DNA of 61,646 nucleotides, from positions 1 to 61,646 of the forward strand of contig NZ_NFLN01000017.1 in the NCBI RefSeq assembly GCF_002160955.1, given 5' to 3'. The stretch comes from Gemmiger sp. An120 (GTDB lineage: Bacteria > Bacillota > Clostridia > Oscillospirales > Ruminococcaceae). The notes beneath the pieces were generated by a model that searched no databases, was not told the origin of the DNA, and saw only the letters and a program-made list of their open reading frames with translations. The position numbers were made by a program, and so were the translations under genes. Within the stretch, counting starts at the first letter, position 1. Each line of letters starts with the position of its first letter. Below, piece after piece: positions 1 to 8,247 of the stretch.

Positions 1-146
1 CCCCGTCCCCCTCGCCGGCCCCCGTCCCGCAGCCGCCGGAAAGCACGCCCCAGACCGGGGACGGCGCTTTCCCGGCGGGCTGGCTGCTGGCGGGTTCGCT
101 GGCGGTGCTGGCAGCCCTGCGCCGCCGTGCCCGCCGCCTAGGATAA
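1..146 (+). CDS. C-terminal tail of a sortase-anchored surface protein (partial)
   Basis: The frame open from the left edge ends at TAA 144-146. Its last 47 residues begin with a Pro/Ser-rich linker (PSPSPAPVPQPPES), followed by TPQTGD, a hydrophobic stretch (WLLAGSLAVLAAL) and a basic tail RRRARR. This is the order of a cell-wall sorting signal: LPXTG-like motif, membrane segment, positive stop. The motif begins with T rather than L, as is common for sortase substrates of gut Clostridia. The protein would be exported and covalently attached to peptidoglycan. Its functional domains lie outside the window, so no role can be given. Confidence 0.75.
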   Translation, partial: PSPSPAPVPQPPESTPQTGDGAFPAGWLLAGSLAVLAALRRRARRLG

Positions 147-165
147 CAAATTAACCTGTCTCCGT

Positions 166-204
166 CCGGGGGCTCTGTGCATTGCGCACAGGGCCCCCGG
201 TTTT
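166..204 (+). terminator. Rho-independent terminator after the surface protein
   Basis: A GC-rich hairpin has arms at about 166-180 and 184-200, with an ATT-centred loop, and is followed by TTTTG. It separates the surface-protein gene from the two-component operon. Confidence 0.8.
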
Positions 205-229
205 GTCGCTTTTCCCCCAGGGGGGAATC

Positions 230-238
230 TGGTATAAT
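230..238 (+). promoter_or_regulatory. Extended -10 promoter of the two-component operon
   Basis: TGGTATAAT is a perfect extended -10 element lying 30 bp before the response-regulator start. No good -35 hexamer is visible at 16-18 bp, which fits an extended -10 promoter. Confidence 0.65.
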
Positions 239-268
239 GAAACTAATGATTGTATAAGGAGGGATCCC

Positions 269-943
269 ATGGGCGCTGTAATCCTGATCGCCGAGGATGA
301 CGGGGATATCCGCGGGCTGCTGCGGCTGTATCTGGAGGGGGAGGGCTTTCGGGTGGTGGAGGCCGCCGACGGCCAGGCCGCGCTGGACCTGGCCCGCACC
401 GAAAACCCGGATATGGCCATCCTGGACGTGATGATGCCCCAGCTGAACGGGTACGAGGTCACCCGGGCGCTGCGCCGGTACAGCGATATTCCCATCCTGA
501 TCCTGTCTGCCAAAAGCCAGGATAACGACAAGATCCTGGGGCTGAATCTGGGGGCGGACGACTATGTGGCCAAGCCTTTCAACCCGGTGGAGATCGTGGC
601 CCGGGTCAAGGCTCAGCTGCGCCGGGCCGCCCGCACCGGCGGCGAGGTGGTGCGGGTAGGGGATCTGGCGCTGGATCTCACCGCCATGCAGCTGGAAAAG
701 GCGGGCATGCCCATTCCGCTTACCCCGATGGAATACAAGATCCTGGCGATTCTGATGCGCTCGCCCGGGCGCATCTTTACCAAGGTGCAGCTGTACGAGG
801 GGGCCGCCGGGGAGTATTTTGAAGGGGACGACAACACCATAATGGTGCACATCTCCAAACTGCGGGACAAGATTGAGGACGATCCAAAAAATCCCCGCTA
901 CATCCGTACAGTAAGGGGGCTCGGGTATCGGTTTGAAAAATAA
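269..943 (+). CDS. OmpR/PhoB-family response regulator
   Basis: DNA-binding response regulator of 224 aa. The receiver domain (about 1-120) has the acidic pair in IAEDD, the phosphoacceptor Asp53 in AILDVMMP, Ser80 and Lys102 in VAKPF. A winged-helix DNA-binding domain (about 125-224) ends with the typical IRTVRGLGYRF. The ATG at 269 is chosen because AAGGAGGG at 257-263 precedes it at good spacing and because the promoter at 230-238 lies inside the longer open frame. It overlaps the kinase gene by 11 nt, so the two are translationally coupled. It resembles VanR-like regulators; the regulon is unknown, although the ABC exporter convergent with it is a possible target. Confidence 0.92.
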   Translation: MGAVILIAEDDGDIRGLLRLYLEGEGFRVVEAADGQAALDLARTENPDMAILDVMMPQLNGYEVTRALRRYSDIPILILSAKSQDNDKILGLNLGADDYVAKPFNPVEIVARVKAQLRRAARTGGEVVRVGDLALDLTAMQLEKAGMPIPLTPMEYKILAILMRSPGRIFTKVQLYEGAAGEYFEGDDNTIMVHISKLRDKIEDDPKNPRYIRTVRGLGYRFEK

Positions 944-2510
944 ACGCGCATCCGGCAGTCTGTTCGGCTTGCTGGCCCGGCAGTACCTGCTGTTTTCGGT
1001 TACCCTGCTGGCCATTGCGGCGGTGGTGTTTGTACTGTGGGGCCTGGCCATGGCGTGGGTCTGGGCCCCGGCGGACTGGGACTCCCTGCTGGCGGACCCG
1101 GCGCTGGAGCAGGGCCAGTATGACCGCCTGCACCACTATCTGAACAAAGAGAGCGGTTTTGCCGTATACGACCCGGCGGGCAGCCTGGTCTACGCCGCCG
1201 GGGAAGGCTTTGATACAGTACTGACCGCATCCCAGGCGGCCTGTGTGCCCCTGTGGGAGGCGCCGTCTCTGGTGGACGTGTATCCCCTGAATAACCGGGG
1301 GGAGGGCATGCGGTATCTTCTGGTATATCACGACATGCAGGCCCAGGACGGTACCGAGCAGACGCGCGTTGCGGTGCTGGATGAAGAGTACCGGGTGGTG
1401 CTGGGCGGCCTGGAGGACGGCAAAACCGTCTACACTCCCGAGGAATACGCCTACCTGACCGGCAGCCGCTTTGCGGACAGCTATCTGTACCGGGCGCAGC
1501 TGGCGGACGGACGCACCCTGCTGCTGCGGGAGGGCATCCCCAGCGAAACGGCCTATCAGCAGGCTTTCCGGCGCAGCGGCCGGGTCTGGCTGCTGTTTGT
1601 GCCGCTGTATCTGGCGGTGGCCGGCCTGTTTATCTGGCACCTGCGCCGGCGTATCGCCCGCCCGCTGCAGACCCTGAATACGGCCCTGGAGGCGCAGGCC
1701 GCCGGGCGGAACGTGCGGGCCGGGGACTGCGGCGGCCCCTGGGAGATCCGCCGCATCGGGGAAAGCCTGGACCGGTACGCCGACCTGCTGGCCGCCAGTG
1801 AGGCCGAGCGCCGCCGCCTGGATGAGGGCCGGCAGAAGCTGATCGCCGACATTTCCCACGACATCAAGACACCGGTGACGGTGATCTCCGGCACCATCGA
1901 CGCCATCTGCGACGGCAAGGTGCCCCCCGAGGAACAGGAGCGGTATCTGCGGATGATCCAGCGCAAGGCGGCATCCCTGGCCGAACTGGCGGGGGCGTTC
2001 CACGAGTACAGCAAGGTGGAGCATCCCCGGTTTGTGCTGCATCCGCGGCGGGTGGATCTGTGCGAATTTTTGCGCGCCTTTCTGGCCGCCCGGTATGACG
2101 AGATCGATCTGGCGGGCTTTTCGCTGGAGCCGGACATCCCGGAAACCCCTGCCTGGTGCCAGGTGGATGAGCTGCAGCTGAGCCGGGCACTGGACAACCT
2201 GCTGGCCAACGCGCTGCGGTACAACCGGCTGGGCACCGCGCTCTATGTGGAGCTGGAAACCGGCCCCAAAGCCGCCACCATCCGGATCGCGGACAACGGA
2301 GACGGCATCCCGCCGGAACGCCGCAGCCGCATCTTTGAACCCTTTGTCACCGGCAGCGATTCCCGCACCGGCAGCGGCAGCGGGCTGGGGCTGTCCATCA
2401 CCCGCCGCATTGTGGAAAAGCACGGCGGCACCATCGCCCTGAATCCCCGCCCGGCCCCCGGCCGCAGCACCGAATTTGTGCTGACCCTGCCGCTGGATAA
2501 AGAACCCTGA
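933..2510 (+). CDS. Membrane sensor histidine kinase
   Basis: Sensor kinase of 525 aa, partner of the upstream regulator. Membrane segments lie at about residues 17-45 and 216-236 and flank an extracytoplasmic sensing region of about 170 aa with no recognised domain. A HAMP-like linker follows, then the HisKA motif ISHDIKTP with phosphoacceptor His309. The HATPase domain has an N box (LDNLLANALRYN), DNGDGIP and GSGSGLGLSI. The start is TTG at 933, the only sensible start before the first membrane helix, and it overlaps the regulator stop by 11 nt with a G-rich ribosome-binding site at 913-919. All catalytic motifs are intact. The stimulus cannot be read from sequence. Confidence 0.9.
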   Translation: MKNKRASGSLFGLLARQYLLFSVTLLAIAAVVFVLWGLAMAWVWAPADWDSLLADPALEQGQYDRLHHYLNKESGFAVYDPAGSLVYAAGEGFDTVLTASQAACVPLWEAPSLVDVYPLNNRGEGMRYLLVYHDMQAQDGTEQTRVAVLDEEYRVVLGGLEDGKTVYTPEEYAYLTGSRFADSYLYRAQLADGRTLLLREGIPSETAYQQAFRRSGRVWLLFVPLYLAVAGLFIWHLRRRIARPLQTLNTALEAQAAGRNVRAGDCGGPWEIRRIGESLDRYADLLAASEAERRRLDEGRQKLIADISHDIKTPVTVISGTIDAICDGKVPPEEQERYLRMIQRKAASLAELAGAFHEYSKVEHPRFVLHPRRVDLCEFLRAFLAARYDEIDLAGFSLEPDIPETPAWCQVDELQLSRALDNLLANALRYNRLGTALYVELETGPKAATIRIADNGDGIPPERRSRIFEPFVTGSDSRTGSGSGLGLSITRRIVEKHGGTIALNPRPAPGRSTEFVLTLPLDKEP

Positions 2511-2521
2511 ATACAACAAAC

Positions 2522-2557
2522 ACAGACGCGCTTGCCTGGCAGGGCAAGCGCGTCTGT
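2522..2557. terminator. Convergent hairpin terminator
   Basis: A perfect 15-bp stem (2522-2536 with 2543-2557) lies between the kinase gene and the ABC permease gene, which face each other. The T-rich side is on the minus strand. The remaining 158 bp to the permease stop codon (2558-2715) shows nothing else. Confidence 0.7.
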
Positions 2558-2715
2558 ACTGTGTATGCCCGGCGAGGGAACCGGGCGATGTATGTGAAAA
2601 GAACCGGCGGGCGGGGGGGAGAGGGAACCGATCCGGGGCGAGAGGAGATGCCCCGGCCGGACAGCCGCCGTGAGGGAGGAGGCGGCAAACGCCCGCGCGG
2701 CCCTTTCAGCAAAGG

Positions 2716-4056
2716 TCAGTCGCTCTTGATGGCTTCCAGAGCGGGGATGCGCACCGCCTTGTCGGCCGGGTAGTAGCCGGAGCCAAGGCCGATGAGCACC
2801 GAGAATACAATGGCAAAGAGCAGCAGCCAGGGCGGGGTCACGCAGACCCGGGTGGCCCCCTCGCCGCCCAGTATCGCCAGCCGGAAGTTTTCCGGCGAGG
2901 GGCCGCCCATGGCCGCCAGATTGGCCACCAGCGCCGCGATGCAGCTGATCACACAGCTGACCACCCCGCCCATCAGGCCGATCACGCCGGCCTCGGCCAG
3001 AAACAGCTGGCGGATATCCCGCACATAGCAGCCCAGGGCCTTCATCACGCCGATCTCCTTGGTGCGTTCCGAAATGGACATGATCATGGTGTTGGTGATG
3101 CCGATGGCGGCCACCACCAGCGAGATCGCGCCCAGCCCGCCCAGCATCATCTGCTTCTGCCGGGCTTCCTTTTCCATGGGCTGACGGATGCTTTCCATGG
3201 ACTCGGTGGCACAGCCCAGCGCCTTGATCTGCTTTTCCAGTTCGGCCACCTGGTTGATGCTGGTGGCCTTGACCAGAATGGACTGGTAGGGGGAGGCCCC
3301 CTTCTTTACGGTGTGCAGCTTTTCCGCCAGAGCTTTCAGATCCTTCAGATCCAGCAGGATGCCCTCGCTGGTCTCGCTGCCTTTGGAGTAGTCCTCCTTG
3401 GTGATGCCCACCGGGTTCAGCACCAGGGTGGCTTTGTACTCCCCGTTTTCCAGTTCCAGGGTCAGTTTTTCCTTCATCGGGTCAAAATAGGCGGGGGGCG
3501 GGTCGGCCAGCTGGCCGTTGTCGTCCCAGCCGCCGCTCCACCGGTCCACCGTGTTGGCCCCCTCGGGGCGCAGGGTGTCACGGAAGTTGTAGGCGGCGTA
3601 CTGGCCCAGGATCACATCCCCGGAATGGGAGATGTTTTCCCCCTCGGTCAGCCGGAATCCCATCGGTTCCATCGCGGAGGTGTCCAGCCCCGCTATTGGA
3701 ACCCAGTCGGCCACATACCGCTTGGACGACCCGGCGTACAGCCGTATGGTGTCCACATTCAGGCTCTGGCGGGGCATCACGGCCTCAGCGCCTTTCAGGC
3801 CTTTCAGCCGTTTGACCAGCGCGTCGTCCAGCTTCACCTTGCCGCGCCCGCCCTGGGGCGCGGTCACGGTGATGATGGTCAGATCGCCCAGCTGGCTCAG
3901 CAGCTTGTCCTGGGCTTCTTTCATGCCGATGCCCAGCGACACCATGATCACGATGGAACAGCCGCCGATCACCACCCCCAGCACCGTGAGAAAGGTGCGG
4001 GAACGCTTGCGCAGCAGATTCTGCAGGCACAGGCGGAACAGGTCCTGTTTGCGCAT
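2716..4056 (-). CDS. MacB/FtsX-family ABC transporter permease
   Basis: Permease subunit of 446 aa. An N-terminal transmembrane helix (about 18-42, LTVLGVVIGGCSIVIMVSLG) is followed by a large extracytoplasmic MacB-PCD-like region (about 45-310). Three further helices (about 307-330, 352-380 and 412-436) form the FtsX core, including the family motif ISERTKEIGVMKALGC. This is the type-VII ABC architecture, which usually moves peptides or envelope components by mechanotransmission rather than classical uptake. The start follows GGAGG, which lies within the end of the upstream gene; three bases separate the two. It forms an operon with the repeat protein and the ATPase. Confidence 0.88.
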   Translation of the reverse strand: MRKQDLFRLCLQNLLRKRSRTFLTVLGVVIGGCSIVIMVSLGIGMKEAQDKLLSQLGDLTIITVTAPQGGRGKVKLDDALVKRLKGLKGAEAVMPRQSLNVDTIRLYAGSSKRYVADWVPIAGLDTSAMEPMGFRLTEGENISHSGDVILGQYAAYNFRDTLRPEGANTVDRWSGGWDDNGQLADPPPAYFDPMKEKLTLELENGEYKATLVLNPVGITKEDYSKGSETSEGILLDLKDLKALAEKLHTVKKGASPYQSILVKATSINQVAELEKQIKALGCATESMESIRQPMEKEARQKQMMLGGLGAISLVVAAIGITNTMIMSISERTKEIGVMKALGCYVRDIRQLFLAEAGVIGLMGGVVSCVISCIAALVANLAAMGGPSPENFRLAILGGEGATRVCVTPPWLLLFAIVFSVLIGLGSGYYPADKAVRIPALEAIKSD

Positions 4057-4059
4057 GGA

Positions 4060-5823
4060 TCATTCCTCCCCGCCGGCGCCGGTATCCGGACCATCCGGCT
4101 GCCAGTTCCAGCTTTCGCCGCCCAGCGCGGCCGCCTCGGCCTTGCGCTTGCGCAGCCGCAGAAGCAGCACCACTCCGGCCGCGATCGCCGCCAGCGCAAT
4201 GGGGATCGCGGGCAGCCAGCCAGGCAGACCCGGCTGCTCTTCGGGCAGATCTTCGGAGAAGTCGATCTCGGGGGCGGCTTCCTCCACCTGCAGCGTCAGC
4301 GGAAACTCCTTGGTCTGGGCCTGCATGTCGGAATCTTCATAGGTGATTTTTACAGTCAGTTTCAGTTCGCCGGCCTGCTCCGGGGTAAAGGCGAACCCGA
4401 TGTTGCCGGAAGAACCGGCGGCTACGTTGCCCAGGTACTGCACGCTGGCGGGGGATTCAAAACCCTCGCCCACCAGGCTGGCCTCCAGGTTGCCGATGTC
4501 CGCCCGGCCCTTGTTCACATAGGACAGGGTGATCTCGCTTTCGGAACCGGCCTGGGGCATGCCTGCGGATACCGGCGCGTTGATCTGGAACCGGTCCGGC
4601 TGGGAAACCGGCACCGACAGGCGGATATCCGCCGTTACCGGGGTGCGCTTGCCGTTGTCCACATATTCGTACTTGAAGTTTACCATGATGCCCTGGGCGC
4701 CGCTTTTGCAGGTGGGCACCGCCTGCATGGGCAGCTGCTGGGTCTGGGTTTTGCCGGGTGCCAGGTCCTTGTAATGGGCGGTGTTGGTGCCGCCGCTCAC
4801 GGTAAAGCACTCGCCGCCGTCCACCGTGGCCACAATGTTTTCCACCCGGGTGCTGCCGGTGTTTTCAAAGGTGAAGGACAGCGGGAAATCCCCGCCCGCC
4901 TGTACCGGCTTTCCGCCGTAGTCAAACTTGCTCACCACGATGTTGGGCACCGGCGTGTCCGCCGAGGTGGAGGACGCAGCCGCCTTGGCAGGGATGTTTA
5001 CCTTATCCCCGGCGCTGCCCGCGGTGGGGGTGCCCGCGCTGGTGTAGGTGAACCGCAGATCCACGCTCAGGCTCTGGGCGGCGGAGGCGATCTCCTTGGC
5101 GCCCTGCAGCTGCACCTTGATGGTGCTGGTCTTGCCCGGGGCAATGTCCGGCACCGGGAAGGTGGAACTGGCGTTCAGCAGGCTCAGCCCCTCGGAGGGG
5201 GCCACGGTGGCCGCCGCGCCGGTCACCGCCACCGAACCGGTATTTTTAAAGGTGATGTCCAGATCAAACACTTCGTTCGGAGAGATGGGGCTGGAGATGT
5301 CCGAGCGGCCGATCAGCACCAGCGGGGCCGAGGCGGCGGGCCGTCCGGCCACCGGGATGGTCAGCCGGTCGTTGGATACGCCGTTCTGGGCAGTGGGGTC
5401 TTCGCCGTAGGTGTAGCGCAGTTCCACGCCCAGGGTCTGGGCACCGGAGGCGGTGTCCGCCGCCCGCACCTTTACCTTGACGGTGCCGGTGCCGCTGCCG
5501 GGGATATCCTCCAGCAGAAAGCTGGACGCCCCGCCGGACAGGCTGATGCCCTCAGAGGGGCTAAAAGCCGCCACCGGCTTGTGCAGGGTAGCGTCCCCCA
5601 GGTTGCGGAAAGAAACCGTGATCTCGGTCTCCTGCCCGGCGGGCAGATCGGACATATCGCTGCGGGAGATCAACACTCCGGGCAGCACCGACGCATCCGC
5701 CGCGGCGGGCGGGGGGGATACCGTTGTGGTTTCGCTGTCGGCCAGTGCGGCCATGGGCAGGGCGGTCAGCGCCAGCACTGCCGCCAGAGCGGCCGTTGTA
5801 CGCCGCAGAGCAGATTGTTTCAT
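4060..5823 (-). CDS. Secreted CARDB/COG1361-like repeat protein, membrane anchored
   Basis: Extracytoplasmic protein of 587 aa. A Sec signal peptide (about 1-28, ending ALPMAALA) is followed by four immunoglobulin-like repeats of about 100 aa (starting about residues 50, 160, 280 and 395). Each has a core such as VSFRNLGD, ITFKNTGS, FTFENTGS or LSYVNKGR, then PSEG-type turns and an APGKT-like strand. A C-terminal membrane helix (about 540-562) and a basic cytoplasmic tail follow. Its place between the ATPase and the FtsX permease suggests an accessory or adaptor subunit acting outside the membrane. It shares a 4-nt ATGA overlap with the ATPase gene. Confidence 0.8.
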   Translation of the reverse strand: MKQSALRRTTAALAAVLALTALPMAALADSETTTVSPPPAAADASVLPGVLISRSDMSDLPAGQETEITVSFRNLGDATLHKPVAAFSPSEGISLSGGASSFLLEDIPGSGTGTVKVKVRAADTASGAQTLGVELRYTYGEDPTAQNGVSNDRLTIPVAGRPAASAPLVLIGRSDISSPISPNEVFDLDITFKNTGSVAVTGAAATVAPSEGLSLLNASSTFPVPDIAPGKTSTIKVQLQGAKEIASAAQSLSVDLRFTYTSAGTPTAGSAGDKVNIPAKAAASSTSADTPVPNIVVSKFDYGGKPVQAGGDFPLSFTFENTGSTRVENIVATVDGGECFTVSGGTNTAHYKDLAPGKTQTQQLPMQAVPTCKSGAQGIMVNFKYEYVDNGKRTPVTADIRLSVPVSQPDRFQINAPVSAGMPQAGSESEITLSYVNKGRADIGNLEASLVGEGFESPASVQYLGNVAAGSSGNIGFAFTPEQAGELKLTVKITYEDSDMQAQTKEFPLTLQVEEAAPEIDFSEDLPEEQPGLPGWLPAIPIALAAIAAGVVLLLRLRKRKAEAAALGGESWNWQPDGPDTGAGGEE

Positions 5824-6545
5824 GTCAGTTCTCTCCTTTTCGTTGTCTCATCCCGCACGATCTCCCCGTCGATCAGGGTCACGATGCGGTCGGCGTATTG
5901 GGCCATCTCCGGGTCGTGGGTGACCAGCACGATGGTCTGATGAAAATCCCGCGCAAAGCCGCAGATCATCTCCATGACCTCCACGGTGGTTTTGGAATCC
6001 AGGTTGCCGGTGGGCTCATCCGCGAACACCACATCCGGTCTTGCCAGAAAGGCCCGGGCGATACCCGCCCGCTGCTGCTGGCCGCCGGACATCTGGGCCG
6101 GATAGTGGTCCAGCCGGTGGGCCAGCCCCACCCGTTTCAGCATCTCCCGGGCGGCGGCGTCCCGCTGGGCCGGGGGAACGCCCCGGAACAGCAGCGGCAT
6201 GGCCACGTTTTCGGTGGCGGTCAGCCCCGGCAGCAGGTTGTAGGCCTGGAATACAAAGCCCAGATGCCGCTGCCGGAAGGCGGCCAGCTGTTCCTCGCTC
6301 ATGCGGGATACCGGCGCGCCGCCGATCCGCACCTCGCCCCGGGTGGGCTTTTCCATCCCGGCCAGCTGGTTGAGCAGGGTGCTTTTGCCGGAACCGGAGG
6401 TGCCGAAGATGCAGCAGATCTCCCCCCGCATGATGGTCAGGTTGATGTTTTTGAGGGCCACCACCGTTTCGTCCCCCAGGGGGTATTCCTTGCGCAGACC
6501 CCGTACCTCGATAATGGGCCGGGTGCGCGGCGTTGGTTCGGTCAT
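5820..6545 (-). CDS. MacB/LolD-type ABC transporter ATPase
   Basis: ATP-binding subunit of 241 aa. It shows Walker [11 protein letters not shown] loop [14 protein letters not shown], signature [14 protein letters not shown], Walker [14 protein letters not shown] and switch VTHDPEM. The PTGNLDSKT extension is diagnostic of the LolD/MacB branch, consistent with the FtsX-type permease downstream. The ATG at 6545 is chosen over a longer open frame because AGGGAGGCGG at 6551-6560 precedes it. A TATACT -10-like hexamer lies at 6571-6576. It is the first gene of the three-gene operon. Confidence 0.9.
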   Translation of the reverse strand: MTEPTPRTRPIIEVRGLRKEYPLGDETVVALKNINLTIMRGEICCIFGTSGSGKSTLLNQLAGMEKPTRGEVRIGGAPVSRMSEEQLAAFRQRHLGFVFQAYNLLPGLTATENVAMPLLFRGVPPAQRDAAAREMLKRVGLAHRLDHYPAQMSGGQQQRAGIARAFLARPDVVFADEPTGNLDSKTTVEVMEMICGFARDFHQTIVLVTHDPEMAQYADRIVTLIDGEIVRDETTKRRELT

Positions 6546-6640
6546 CCCGTCCGCCTCCCTTCTGGCCCTTAGTATACCGGCCCTTTCTTTCGCCTGCCTT
6601 TGCGCTTCCTTACGATTTGTTAAGGTTCGCGGAAAGGTAC

Positions 6641-6674
6641 AAAAATGCCCCGGCGGAAATCCCGCCGGGGCATT
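6641..6674 (-). terminator. Terminator after the decayed M56 locus
   Basis: A 13-bp GC-rich stem (6644-6656 with 6662-6674) is followed on the minus strand by five T. It ends the blaI/M56-remnant transcript. Confidence 0.8.
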
Positions 6675-6682
6675 GCGTGTTT

Positions 6683-7517
6683 TTAGGATAAGGGGGTCAT
6701 CCAGGCGCCCAGCATTCCGCCATTCCGGTCCAGGCAGAGCTGCCATACCGGCGCGCCGGTCTCATCGTACCAATAGTAGTAGTACATATACCCGTGGGTC
6801 ACATACCCTTTTACCCGGGTGATCCGCTGCAGGCCGTCGTAGTACAGGCGGCAGCTGAAAAACCAGGTGCCGAACAGCCGGTCGTTGTGGTAGTAGTCCC
6901 GGTACTCCAGCGTGCCGTCCGGCCGGTAGAAATAGTCGTCCGACCGCACCGGCACCCGCTGGCCGTCGTCCTCATAATAGCCGGTGGACTCCCACCGGGT
7001 GATCCGGCCCGCCTCGTCCCGGGTGGTGGATTCCGCATAGTCGAGGACGATGCTTTCCGGGTCTTCGGCCAGGGCACAGGCCGGGTCAAAGGGGTCGTCG
7101 GGCCAGTAGTCCCGGATATTGCTATAGTAGCAGGGGCCGGTTTCATCAAAGAAGAAGGGCCGCTCCTTGCCGTCGGCGTACAGCGCCCCGCAGCCCACCC
7201 CACGCTCCGGGTCGAACCAGAGGGTCAGTTCCGGCTCGCCCTCCGCCGGCCAGCGGGCGTAGGGCTCCGCGCCGGTAAAGCCGTACTCCGCCAGAAGCTC
7301 GTCCAGATCCCGAGCGGAGGTGTAGTTCACCGGCGGCAGGCAGCAGCGGCAGCCCCACCGGGCAGAGCAGCCGCACCAGCACCACCCCCCACAGCAGGCA
7401 GGTCAGCCAGGCGGGGGCCCGGCGCAGCAGGGGCCGCACCAGGCATACTATCAGAATCGTCAGCGCGCCGGTCAGGCTCATGGCCAGCACCCGGGCAAAT
7501 ACCGCGCCAAGGGTCAT
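6683..7517 (-). pseudogene. Decayed M56 (BlaR1/MecR1-like) gene, protease domain lost
   Basis: The ATG at 7517, 4 nt after the blaI stop, opens about 60 residues typical of the M56 N-terminus: hydrophobic helix, then RRAPAWLTCLLWGVVLVRLLCP. Near 7330 this frame degenerates, and a different frame continues for 215 codons (7330-6683) with an acidic, Tyr/Trp-rich region with repeated YxxDG patterns that ends MLGAWMTPLS. Normal M56 proteins have several more helices and an HExxH zinc-protease domain; neither is present here. The simplest reading is an internal deletion with frame change that joined the membrane start to a C-terminal sensor region. The downstream segment could still be translated alone, but no convincing start site was seen. 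Confidence 0.65.
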
Positions 7518-7521
7518 ACAC

Positions 7522-7881
7522 TCACCCCCTCATTTCGTCAATCAGCGCCTGCAGCTGATCGATCTCCCGATCGGACAGCTTTTTGCGGGTGCTGAACGCC
7601 GCCAGAAACGCGGGCAGCGACCCGTCAAAGGTTTCCTCCACAAACTGCTCGCTGCGGGCCGCGTAGAATTCCTCCCGGCTCATCCGGGCGCTTACGGTGC
7701 CTTTTTCGTTCTGCAGCAGCCCGCCCTCGCACAGCCGCTTGAGCACGGTGTAGGTGGTGGACTTTTTCCAGCCCAGTTCCTCTTCGGCCAGGGTGGCCAG
7801 GCGGCTGGAGGGCAGCGGCCCCTCCCGCCAGACAATGTCCGCAAAGCGGGATTCCACCGCGCCCAGTTTTCCGTCGCGCAT
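7522..7881 (-). CDS. BlaI/MecI/CopY-family transcriptional repressor
   Basis: Repressor of 119 aa with the winged-helix core of the family (ESRFADIVW near residue 10 and KKSTTYTVLKRL near 40) and a C-terminal dimerisation helix. Family members bind TACA/TGTA dyads and are released when a partner M56 membrane protease cleaves them. ATG 7881 follows AAGGAGG at good distance. Two perfect dyads overlap the promoter just upstream, so autoregulation is likely. Because the adjacent M56 partner is broken, release would need another protease or another signal. Confidence 0.9.
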   Translation of the reverse strand: MRDGKLGAVESRFADIVWREGPLPSSRLATLAEEELGWKKSTTYTVLKRLCEGGLLQNEKGTVSARMSREEFYAARSEQFVEETFDGSLPAFLAAFSTRKKLSDREIDQLQALIDEMRG

Positions 7882-7898
7882 ACCGGTACCTCCTTGTT

Positions 7899-7951
7899 CT
7901 ACAACTTGTAGACCTATTGTAATTCTACATGATGTAGACTGAGACTGTCAA
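7899..7951 (-). promoter_or_regulatory. blaI promoter with two BlaI-type operators
   Basis: On the minus strand TTGACA (7951-7946) and TAGAAT (7927-7922) are 18 bp apart. Two perfect 13-bp palindromes, CTACATGATGTAG (7925-7937) and CTACAACTTGTAG (7899-7911), have centres 26 bp apart. One covers the -10 region and the other lies in the leader. This is the arrangement expected for BlaI-family autorepression. Confidence 0.8.
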
Positions 7952-7984
7952 GCCTTTCGTTCGCAAGAGTGAAACGGATTCAAC

Positions 7985-8020
7985 AAAAAAATCCCGGATG
8001 CAGCGGCATCCGGGATTTTT
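7985..8020. terminator. Terminator between tRNA-Arg and blaI
   Basis: A 10-bp GC-rich stem (7991-8000 with 8007-8016), extended by A/T pairs, has a T run on both strands. It directly follows the 3' end of the minus-strand tRNA. Confidence 0.85.
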
Positions 8021-8094
8021 GGCACCCCCTGGGGGAATCGAACCCTCAACTAGCCCTTAGGAGGGGCTTGTTATATCCATTTAACTAAGGAGGC
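8020..8094 (-). tRNA. tRNA-Arg (anticodon CCU)
   Basis: Read on the minus strand, this 75-nt gene folds as a cloverleaf. The acceptor arms are GCCTCCT and AGGGGGT (two G-U pairs), the D stem is GTTA/TAAC, the anticodon stem is AGCCC/GGGCT around loop CTCCTAA (anticodon CCT), and the T loop is TTCGATT. The T stem GAGGG/CCCCC has one A-C mismatch. The 3' CCA is encoded. It decodes AGG arginine codons. Confidence 0.93.
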
Positions 8095-8159
8095 AGAACA
8101 GTATAGTTTAGTATACGGCAAAACCGGCGCAAAATCAACCCTTGGCCGCCAGGCGGATT

Positions 8160-8189
8160 TTGGCGTTTTTTTGCGGAACGTGTTATAAT
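8160..8189 (+). promoter_or_regulatory. Promoter of the LtaS-like gene
   Basis: TTGGCG (8160-8165) and TATAAT (8184-8189) are 18 bp apart, with a TG extended -10. It lies 58 bp before the start codon. Confidence 0.65.
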
Positions 8190-8247
8190 AAAAAGAACGG
8201 CGTCCCCGCGCGGGGCCGGATTTTACAGAGATTCAGGTGTATGCCTC

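Noticed and set aside
777-2519. Long minus-strand open frame opposite the histidine kinase (580 codons)
   Set aside because: Gln/Gly/Pro/Ala-rich translation without domains. GC-rich genes leave long open antisense frames, and the plus strand carries an intact kinase.
4060-5823. Repeats in this gene as a DNA repeat array or CRISPR
   Set aside because: Repeats are about 100-residue protein domains that have diverged at DNA level; no short regular repeats with unique spacers occur anywhere in the window.
3313-5940. Plus-strand open frame of 875 codons opposite the ABC exporter genes
   Set aside because: Low-complexity His/Gly/Gln/Arg-rich shadow; the minus-strand genes have clear motifs, ribosome-binding sites and overlaps.
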